This document shows, one piece after another, positions 53,787 through 61,300 of a DNA stretch of 64,000 nt. Location: contig NZ_CP073318.1 in the NCBI RefSeq assembly GCF_018263855.1, positions 4,030,001 through 4,094,000 of the forward strand. Reading direction: 5' to 3'. Origin of the DNA: Kutzneria sp. CA-103260. Its GTDB lineage: Bacteria; Actinomycetota; Actinomycetes; Mycobacteriales; Pseudonocardiaceae. The notes beneath the pieces were generated by a model. It was not told the origin of the DNA and ran no database searches. It was given only the letters and a program-made list of their open reading frames with translations. Position 1 is the stretch's first letter. Each line of letters starts with the position of its first letter. The translations under genes were made by a program, and so were the position numbers.

Positions 53787-53840
53787 TTAAGAAGGTTTCC
53801 TTATCCACCCGCCCGCCCCATCCGACTATGGGAGGACGCA

Positions 53841-54410
53841 GTGGCATTCCTCTTCTCCTCGCGCGCGGCGCTGGCCGCCGCCGCGATCATGGCGTTCGTC
53901 GCGCCCCAGGCCGGCGACTTCGCCCTCAGCAGCACGGCGTTCGCCGACAACGCGACCATTCCCGACCACTACACCTGCGCCTTCACCCACAAGGCGGGCA
54001 AGAACGTGTCGCCGCCGCTGTCATGGGACGCCGGCGCCAGCAACGCCAAGGGCTACGCCATTGTGCTGCGAGACATCGCCAATGGCGGCGACAAGGTGCA
54101 CTGGGCGATCTGGGACATCCCCGCCGCGACCGTGTCACTGCCGGAAGGTCTCGGCGCCGGCTACACGGTGCCCGGTCAGAACGGGGCCAAGCAGAAGGCG
54201 ATGGGCAGCGGCGCCGTCACCCAGCAGTACTTCGGTCCGTGCCCCGGTGGTCGTGAACATCCCTACACGTTCACGTTGTACGCCTTGAAGTCCGCCACCG
54301 TGCCCGGCCTGAGCTCGTCGTCGAGCATGTCCCAGATCGAGTCGGCCATCAAGAAGGTCAGCAGCGCCAACGTTGTGCTGCACGGAAAGTCGGCCGCCTC
54401 GGCCAACTGA
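53841..54410 (+). CDS. Exported YbhB/YbcL-type (PEBP, Raf kinase inhibitor-like) protein
   Basis: 189-residue phosphatidylethanolamine-binding-protein fold. Signal peptide-like residues 1-24 end at VAPQAG. SPPLSW, AIVLRDIANGGDKVHWAIWDIP and GPCPGGREHPYTFTLYAL form the ligand-binding pocket of the family. GTG 53841 with GGGAGG upstream. The role of bacterial PEBPs is not well defined; secretion is suggested by the leader. It has its own promoter and is convergent with the oxidoreductase gene ten bases downstream. Confidence 0.87.
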   Translation: MAFLFSSRAALAAAAIMAFVAPQAGDFALSSTAFADNATIPDHYTCAFTHKAGKNVSPPLSWDAGASNAKGYAIVLRDIANGGDKVHWAIWDIPAATVSLPEGLGAGYTVPGQNGAKQKAMGSGAVTQQYFGPCPGGREHPYTFTLYALKSATVPGLSSSSSMSQIESAIKKVSSANVVLHGKSAASAN

Positions 54411-54420
54411 CGACGTTTCC

Positions 54421-55362
54421 TCAGACCGAGAGCAGCGTTTTGCCGATCGTGGCCCGGTTCTCGATGGCGGAGTGCGCGTCGGCGGCGTCCGAGAGGGCGA
54501 AGACCTGGCCCACGGTGGCGCGCAGCCGCCCGGACGCCGCCAACGCGATGGCTTCCCCGGCCAGGGCCACCTGCCGGGCCACGTCCAGCATGCCGGTCGT
54601 GGCTGTGCGGACGTCCGGGCGTCCGGCATCGGCCGCCGACCCGAACACCCCGGCGCCGGCCGCCGCGCCGTACGGGCAGAACACCCCACCCGGGCGGACC
54701 AGCGACAGGGCCTGCTCGCCGATAGTGCCGCCCACGCCGTCAAGAACGACGTCCACCCGGTCGATGCCCTCGGTCCAGGACTGTTCGGAGTAGTCGACCG
54801 TGACCTCCGCCCCCAGTTCCTTGGCCACCGCCAGCTTGGCCGCCCCGCTCGCCGCTGCCACCACCCGTCCACCGGCCGCCGACACCAGCTGCACCAACAG
54901 CCCGCCCACGCCGCCCGCCGCCGCCTCCACGAGAACCGTCGCCCCGGCCAGATCGCCGACCGCCCCCAGCACTGCCAACGCTGTGCGGCCGTCGGCGATC
55001 AGCGCCGCCGCCTGATCCAGTCCCAGGCCGTCCGGCACCTCGATCAGCCGCTGCGCCTCCGCCACCGCCCGCTCCGCGTATCCGCCGCGCCCGTTCAAGC
55101 TCGCCGTCACCCGCTTGCCGACCAGCCCCCGGTCGACATCCGGGCCCGTCTCCGCCACCACTCCCGCCACCCCGTTGCCCAGCACCGTCGGCAGCATCGC
55201 CGCCACCGGCGGCCGGCCCGCGCGGATCTGCGTCTCCACGAACGTGATCCCCGCGTACTCGACGTCGATGACCACCTGGCCGGGCCCCGGCACCGGGTCG
55301 TCGACGACCACCGGCTCCAGCACCTCCGGCGGACCAAACCGGGCAATCCGCACCGCGCGCAC
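54421..55362 (-). CDS. Zinc-independent MDR quinone oxidoreductase
   Basis: 313-residue medium-chain dehydrogenase/reductase of the NADPH:quinone oxidoreductase group. It has GroES-like N-terminal half (VLGNGVAGVVAETG) and Rossmann half with VLVEAAAGGVGGLLVQLV. The Cys/His zinc ligands of alcohol dehydrogenases are absent. GTG 55362 follows a GGGGG Shine-Dalgarno. Its promoter has the 19-base spacer and internal dyad typical of MerR-controlled genes, which suggests induction by an electrophile, quinone or redox stress. No MerR gene is in the window. Confidence 0.88.
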   Translation of the reverse strand: MRAVRIARFGPPEVLEPVVVDDPVPGPGQVVIDVEYAGITFVETQIRAGRPPVAAMLPTVLGNGVAGVVAETGPDVDRGLVGKRVTASLNGRGGYAERAVAEAQRLIEVPDGLGLDQAAALIADGRTALAVLGAVGDLAGATVLVEAAAGGVGGLLVQLVSAAGGRVVAAASGAAKLAVAKELGAEVTVDYSEQSWTEGIDRVDVVLDGVGGTIGEQALSLVRPGGVFCPYGAAAGAGVFGSAADAGRPDVRTATTGMLDVARQVALAGEAIALAASGRLRATVGQVFALSDAADAHSAIENRATIGKTLLSV

Positions 55363-55392
55363 CCCAGCCCCCTCTCGCTCGTTTCGCCGGAC

Positions 55393-55423
55393 ACTGTCCA
55401 ACTTCGAGCAAGGTGGAGGTCAA
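55393..55423 (-). promoter_or_regulatory. MerR-type promoter of the quinone oxidoreductase gene
   Basis: On the minus strand TTGACC (55418-55423), a 19-base spacer and GACAGT (55393-55398). Within the spacer CCACCTT and AAGTTGG form a near-perfect dyad. The over-long spacer with a central dyad is the mark of MerR activation. The transcript would start about 24 bases before GTG 55362. Confidence 0.6.
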
Positions 55424-55475
55424 GTCCCGGGCGCGGGGGGAACGCACTGACGGCAGCGTCAGCGCCGGGCGACGG

Positions 55476-55778
55476 TCAGGCCGGCTCCGGCCGCACATGG
55501 ATCACCGAGTCGGCGCCGTCCACGGCGACGACGTTGTCGGGATTGCCCCAACCATCCCGTTCGGAGAGGTAGCGCACCCGGATGGTGGAGCCGGTGGGCA
55601 CGACGATGGCGGCCTGGTAGCCGCCGAAGCCGCGGTAGACGAACGGGGCGTGGCCGGGTTGCCAGCCGTTGAAGTCGCCGACGAGGGAGGTGGTGCCGGC
55701 GCGGCCGATGTGGTCGCGATCCAGGCGGAAGCGGACGGTGCAGGACTGGGCGTTGACGGGTTCGATGCGGTGCAGCAC
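55476..55778 (-). CDS. Small isoamylase early-set (CBM48-like) domain protein
   Basis: 100-residue single beta-sandwich like the early-set/AMPK-beta glycogen-binding domain. TTSLVGDFNGWQPGHAPFVYRG is the family pattern with the conserved DFNGW. GTG 55778 has AGGGGA eight bases upstream; the frame's earlier TTG lacks one. No catalytic domain is attached. Stand-alone copies are common in actinomycetes and may bind glucans or modify a partner. Function unknown. Confidence 0.75.
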   Translation of the reverse strand: MLHRIEPVNAQSCTVRFRLDRDHIGRAGTTSLVGDFNGWQPGHAPFVYRGFGGYQAAIVVPTGSTIRVRYLSERDGWGNPDNVVAVDGADSVIHVRPEPA

Positions 55779-55806
55779 GGGTGAATTCCCCTGGCTAGTC
55801 AAGGAG

Positions 55807-55826
55807 GGCGCGCCGCGCTGCGCGCC
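55807..55826. terminator. GGCGCGC hairpin between divergent genes
   Basis: GGCGCGC (55807-55813) pairs with GCGCGCC (55820-55826), six-base loop. It lies upstream of both flanking genes, so it is more likely a leader structure or chance than a true terminator. Confidence 0.25.
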
Positions 55827-55985
55827 GATGGGCCGTTCGGCCTAACGTGCCACGCCTCGGGTCGGCCGCAACGGCCGGCGGCCACCAATCACCAGATCGA
55901 GTGACACCCGGTATTGGCCGGGGGTTCGCCCGCCGGTCCCCCGCGGTCGGATATACCGGCCTTCCGAACAATCGAGGGAGCCGTC

Positions 55986-57857
55986 ATGTGCAGGGACAAG
56001 TTCCGTTCCGAAGCGAATCCGGGCGGGCCGAGCCGGCGGTCCTTCCTGCGCGGCGGCGTGGTCGGAGCCGGGATGGCGGCGGTGGGCCTGGCCGGCGGGC
56101 CACTGGCAGCGGCGGCGGACGAGTCATCGAACTCGACGAACTCGCGCGGCTGGCGGCCGGATCCGGACAGCGCCCGGTTCACGCTGGCTGTCATGCCGGA
56201 CACGCAGTACCTGTTCGACCAGGACCGCATCCACCCGGCCCCGCTGGCGGCGTCCTTCGACTACCTGATCGGCCAGAGCACCGACAACATCGTGTTCCTG
56301 GCCCACCTCGGCGACATCACCCAGAACGGTCTCGCGTCGGAGTTCGCCGCCGTAACGACCGTGTTCGACCGGTTGGACCGCGCGGGCGTCGCCTACAGCG
56401 TGGTGGCCGGCAACCACGACGTGAGCGGCGACGACCAGCGGGGCGACACTCCGTACCTGGAGACGTTCGGGCCCAAGCGATTCGCCCACTCCCCCAGCTT
56501 CGGCGGCGCGACGCCGGACGGTTACAACACCTGGCACACCTTCCGCGCCGCCGGTCGGCAGTGGTTGGTGCTGGCGCTGGACTGGCGGCCGTCGGCGGCC
56601 GGAATCGCCTGGGCCCGGCAGGTGATCGCGGCGCACCCGCACTCGCCGGTCATCCTGACCACGCACGAGATCGTCGGCGCCTACGACGACGGCACCGCCG
56701 ACCTCTCGGAGCACGGCCAGGAGCTGTGGGACCAGCTGATCAAGGACAACGACCAGGTCTTCCTCACCCTCAACGGCCACTACTGGCCGGCCGGGCGCAC
56801 CGTGCGGGCCAACACCGCCGGCCACGACGTGCACCTGCACATCACCAACTACCAGAACCGGTACTACGGCGGCGCGGCCATGATCCGGCTGTACCACTTC
56901 GACCTGGCCCGCAACGTGATCGACGTGGAGACGCGGTCGCCGTGGATCATGGCGCAGCCGGCGGCGCAGCGGAATCTCCTGGCCGCGCAGGAGGTCCAGC
57001 TGTCCACCGACGTCGACTACTTCTCGCTGTCGGTGGATTTCGCGACCCGGTTCGCCGGCTTCGCCCCCGCGCCGCAGCGGCCGCCGCGCCCGGCCCGGCA
57101 GATGGTCGTGCCGGGCACGCTGGCGTACTGGCGGTTCGACGGCCACGCCGAGGGCGCCGCGGCCGGGCCCGCGCCCGATCTTTCGGGGCGGGGCAACGAT
57201 CTCGCGCAGGTCCAGACCATGCCGGGTACGGCCGCCAACGCCCTGACCTACACCGCCGACCATCACCCGAACCAGCCCGGCCACGGCAGCCTGCGGTTCA
57301 CCGGCGGCCGACGTCCGGCCGTGCACGGCACGTTCCTGCAGACCGCGCCCGGGGCCCCGCTCAACGCGGAGACCTTCGCCCACGGCTACACGTTCGAGGC
57401 GTTCTTCAAGATCCCGGCCGACTTCAACGACGACGCCAACTCCTGGCAGGGCATGGTCTCCCGGGGCGGCAGCGCCGCCGACGCCGGCAAAACCTCCGAC
57501 TATCCGCAGGAGCCGCTGGTCACCCTGTCCCTGTCCGGCGACCGCGAACTCCAGTGGAACGTCTACCCGCTCAACCAGAACGGCCCGTCCACCAACTGGG
57601 GCCACGAGCTGCCGCTGAACCACTGGTGGCACGTCGCGGTGGTCAACGACGGCCGGCACACCGTGCTCTACGTGGACGGCTGCCCGCTGGTCCGCAACCC
57701 CTCGACCCCGGCCGTCGGGCTGACCACGCTGGCCAAGCACTGGCTGCTCGGCGGCCACGAGAACGCCGGCCAGGTCGACCAGGTGTTCAACGGCTGGCTC
57801 GGCGACGTGCGCATCGTCAACCGCCCGCTGCGGGTCGAGGAGTTCATGATCACGTGA
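55986..57857 (+). CDS. Tat-exported metallophosphoesterase with LamG-like domain
   Basis: 623 residues. Tat signal SRRSFLRGGVVGAG, then a calcineurin-like phosphoesterase domain (about 60-380): MPDTQYLFD, HLGDITQNG, VAGNHDV, TTHEI and NGHYW carry the dimetal ligands. Residues about 400-623 are a concanavalin-like LamG/laminin domain (LAYWRFDG, HGYTFEAFFKIP, WWHVAVVNDGRHTVLYVDG). ATG 55986 has GAGGGA six bases upstream. It is predicted to hydrolyse phosphoesters outside the membrane, perhaps while bound to a surface glycan. The last eight bases overlap the convergent GNAT gene. Confidence 0.9.
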   Translation: MCRDKFRSEANPGGPSRRSFLRGGVVGAGMAAVGLAGGPLAAAADESSNSTNSRGWRPDPDSARFTLAVMPDTQYLFDQDRIHPAPLAASFDYLIGQSTDNIVFLAHLGDITQNGLASEFAAVTTVFDRLDRAGVAYSVVAGNHDVSGDDQRGDTPYLETFGPKRFAHSPSFGGATPDGYNTWHTFRAAGRQWLVLALDWRPSAAGIAWARQVIAAHPHSPVILTTHEIVGAYDDGTADLSEHGQELWDQLIKDNDQVFLTLNGHYWPAGRTVRANTAGHDVHLHITNYQNRYYGGAAMIRLYHFDLARNVIDVETRSPWIMAQPAAQRNLLAAQEVQLSTDVDYFSLSVDFATRFAGFAPAPQRPPRPARQMVVPGTLAYWRFDGHAEGAAAGPAPDLSGRGNDLAQVQTMPGTAANALTYTADHHPNQPGHGSLRFTGGRRPAVHGTFLQTAPGAPLNAETFAHGYTFEAFFKIPADFNDDANSWQGMVSRGGSAADAGKTSDYPQEPLVTLSLSGDRELQWNVYPLNQNGPSTNWGHELPLNHWWHVAVVNDGRHTVLYVDGCPLVRNPSTPAVGLTTLAKHWLLGGHENAGQVDQVFNGWLGDVRIVNRPLRVEEFMIT

Positions 57858-58284
57858 GCGGGTGCCGGTAGACCTGGGATTCCCGCAGCTGAAAGCCTTC
57901 CCGCACGTACAGCCGGTTGGCGGCCTCACGGGACGGGCGGGTGGTGAGGTCGAGGGTCCGTGCGCCGCCGGAGCGGGCGAGGCGGACGGCCTCGGCCGTG
58001 AGGGCAGCGCCAACGCCGCGCCCGCGGGCGGAGTGGTCGACGACGACGTCCTCGACCCAGGCCCGGAGGCCGGTGGGCAGCGGGAACATCACCAGGGTGA
58101 GGCTGCCGACGATCTCCGAGCCGTCACGGGCGACGAGCACGGTGTTGGTCTCGCACGACACGGTGCGGGCCAGCGCGGCGTGGTCCAAGGGCTTGGCAGT
58201 GCTGGACAGTTGCGGCAGCAGGCGGGAGAAAGCCGACAGGACCTCGTCGGTGACGTCGGTGACCACCTCGATCGACAGGCTCAT
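57850..58284 (-). CDS. GNAT-family N-acetyltransferase
   Basis: 144-residue Gcn5-related acetyltransferase. The acetyl-CoA pyrophosphate loop is SARGRGVGAALT (RxxGxG), preceded by the VEDVVVDHSARG strand and followed by YVREGF. ATG 58284. It sits just after the terminator of the NRPS gene on the same strand and overlaps the convergent metallophosphoesterase gene by eight bases. Substrate unknown; no evidence ties it to the peptide. Confidence 0.88.
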   Translation of the reverse strand: MSLSIEVVTDVTDEVLSAFSRLLPQLSSTAKPLDHAALARTVSCETNTVLVARDGSEIVGSLTLVMFPLPTGLRAWVEDVVVDHSARGRGVGAALTAEAVRLARSGGARTLDLTTRPSREAANRLYVREGFQLRESQVYRHPLT

Positions 58285-58298
58285 GATCGAGAGCGTAG

Positions 58299-58330
58299 CG
58301 CCGGTGGCGACCTGGAGGCCGCCACCGGCG
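58299..58330 (-). terminator. 11-bp perfect stem-loop after the second NRPS gene
   Basis: CGCCACCGGCG (58320-58330) and its exact reverse complement at 58299-58309 enclose a ten-base loop, five bases after the NRPS stop codon. Strong GC stem, no T tract; likely terminator separating the NRPS from the GNAT gene. Confidence 0.68.
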
Positions 58331-58335
58331 GGGGC

Positions 58336-61300
58336 TCACTCGGACAGCAGACGGGCAAGCACCTGGCCGATGTGCGCCAGGGGCTCCGGTGCCATCAGGT
58401 AGTCGTGATGGGCGGGCACGGGGTGCACGTCGATGGTTCCGTCGATGTGCGGGGCCCAGCGGCGGACGGCGGCTGACGGATCGGCCGCGCCCTCGATGGC
58501 GGAGAAGTGCACCATCCGGCCGGTGAAGCGGCGGGGCTGGAAGTCCCGGTGCAGCCGGACGTTGTTGCGCCACACGTCGAGCAGGTTGGCGATCTGGCGT
58601 TCGTCGAGCACGGCCAGCGGGTTGTCCTCGGCCCGGAACAGCTCGACGAGCCGGGCCGGGGTGGGCTCCGCGTCGCCGGGGGCCGGCTGGTGGCCGAAGA
58701 ACTCCAGGATGTTGGCCATCAGCAGACGGTCGTCGGGGATGGCGTCGCCATCCGGCAGGGGGTCGCTGTCGAGGCTGGCCAACAGCTCGACCCGCTCCCC
58801 CCGGTCCTGGAGCTGCACGGCGATCTCCTGCGCCACGACGCCGCCGAAGGACCAGCCGAGCAGCCGGTAGGGCCCGCTGGGCTGCACCTTCTGGATGTGC
58901 TCCAGGTAGTCGGCGGCCATGGCCCCGATGTCGGAAGGCAACACGGCGTCCCGGGTGATGCCGCGGGCCTGCAATCCGTACAGCGGCACGTCGGGGCCGA
59001 GGTGGCGGGCCAGCCCGAGGTAGGACCAGGCGATGCAGCCGGTCGGGTGTATACAGAATACCGGCGTCTGGGTGCCGCTGGGCTGGAGCGGGGTCAGCGT
59101 CTCGAACGCGTCGTTGTCGACCTGCTCCCCGAGCCGCCCGACCAGGGCCGACACGCTCGGGGCCTCGAACAGCACGCGGATCGGCAGTTCGACGTTGAGC
59201 GTGGCCCGAATCCGGCTGATCAACCGCGTGGCCAGCAGGGAATGCCCACCCAGCTGGAAGAAGCCGTCCCGCACGCCGACGTCGGGCAGGCCCAGCACCT
59301 CGGCGAACAGTCCACACAGGATGGATTCCTGCGGGGTCCGCGGCCGGTCGTCGGCGGCCACCGGCCCGAGGTCGGGCACGGGCAGCGCCTTGCGGTCGAG
59401 TTTTCCGTTGGCGGTCAACGGAAGCGCGTCCAGGGACACGAACGCCGACGGCACCATGTAGTCGGGCAGCACCCGGCCCAGCTCCCCGCGCAGGTCGCCG
59501 AGCTCGGCGGCCACAAGGTAGGCGACCAGGCGCTTGTCCCCCGGCCGGTCCTCGCGCACGACCACGGCGGCCTGCGTGATCTCGGGCCGGGCCAGCAGGG
59601 CGGCCTCGATCTCGCCGAGCTCGATGCGGAAGCCGCGGATCTTGACCTGGTGGTCGGTGCGGCCGACGTACTCCAGCTCGCCGTCGGATCCCCAGCGCAC
59701 CACGTCACCGGTGCGGTACATGCGCGAACCGGGCCCGCCGAACGGGTTGGCCACGAAGCGCGACCCGGTCAGCGACGGCCGGTTCAGGTAGCCCCGTGCC
59801 AGGCCGTCGCCGGCGATGTACAGCTCGCCGTTCACCCCGGAAGGCACCGGCCGCAGGGCCCCGTCGAGCACGTACACCTGGGTGTTGGCCAGCGGCTTGC
59901 CGATCTGCGGCGAGCCGGGCCGCAAGGTGGTCAGGTCGGCGGCGGTGGACCAGATGGTGGTCTCGGTCGGCCCGTAGACGTTGGTGACGCCAGCGGCGGC
60001 CGCGACCAGGGAGTTGGCCAGGGTGCGGCTCACGGCCTCGCCGCCGATCAGGGCCTGCAGGCGGCGCAGGCTTTCCGGGTGGCTGCCGACCAGGGCGTGC
60101 CAGAGGCTGGGCGTGGCCTGCATGATCGTCGCCTCGCTGGCCACCGACAGCCGGGCCAGCGCCTCGGGGTCGAGCACTTCGTCGCGGCCGGCGACCACCA
60201 GCCGGGCGCCGACCAGCAGCGGCACCAGGATCTCCAGGTTGAAGATGTCGAAGCCGAGCGTGGTGACGGCCAGGAACCGGTCGTCCGGGGTGATCTCGGT
60301 GCGGCGCACCATGTCCATCAGCAGGTTGATGAACGCCCGCACCGGCACGGTGACGCCCTTGGGCTTGCCGGTAGACCCGGAGGTGTAGATCACATACGCC
60401 GGGTTGAGCGGGTGACGCGGAGCGGTCCGCTCGGCGTCGGTGATGGTGGCGTCGGAGAACCCTTGCAGGTCAACCTGATCCATCAGCACGCGCGGCGCGG
60501 CGCAGTCGATGTCCACAGTAGAGTCACTGAGCACGACGACCGGGTTGGCGTCCGCCAGCATGTAAGCCACGCGGTCGGACGGGTAGTTGGGGTCGATGGG
60601 CAGGTAGGCTCCGCCGGTCTTGAGCACGGCCAGCAGGGCGACGACCATGTCCGCGGTGCGGGGCATCACCAGGCCGACCAGGGACTCCGGGCCGACGCCG
60701 TGGCTGATCAGCAGGCGCGCCAAGCGGTTCGCCCGGGCGTGCAACACGGCGTAGGTCAGCGTGGTGCCCTGGCAGGCCACGGCCACCGAGTCTGGGACGA
60801 CTCCTTCCAACAGCTCGGGCAGCGAGACCTCGGGCAGGGTGACAGCGGTGTCGTTCCAGGTGCGCAGCAGGCGTTCGCGCTCGTCCTCGGCGAGCACGTC
60901 GAGCCGGCTGACGGTCAGCTTGGGGTCGGCGACCATGGCCCGCAGCACCCACACCAGCCGGTCGGCCATGCGCCGCACGGTGTCGGCCTCGAACAGGTCG
61001 GTGCTGTACTCGACCACTGCCTGCAAACCACCGGAGCCGGCCAGTTCGGCGAACTCGAAGGCGAGGTCGAAGCGGGCCGTGCCGAGATCGGCCGGCACCA
61101 CTTCGCCGCGCACGCCGCCGAGGTCGATGCGCACCTCGGCGTTGTTGTGCAGGGCCAGCATGACCTGGAACAGCGGCTGCCGGGCCAGCGAGCGGCTCGG
61201 ATTGAGCACGTCCACCAGCCGCTCGAACGGCACGTCCTGGTGGGCGTAGGCGGCCAGGTCGGTGGCGCGGACCCGGGCGATCAGATCGGCGAAGCTCGGG

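Noticed and set aside
56124..58013. Long minus-strand frame across the metallophosphoesterase gene
   Set aside because: Antisense shadow; the plus strand has a Tat signal and full metal motifs.
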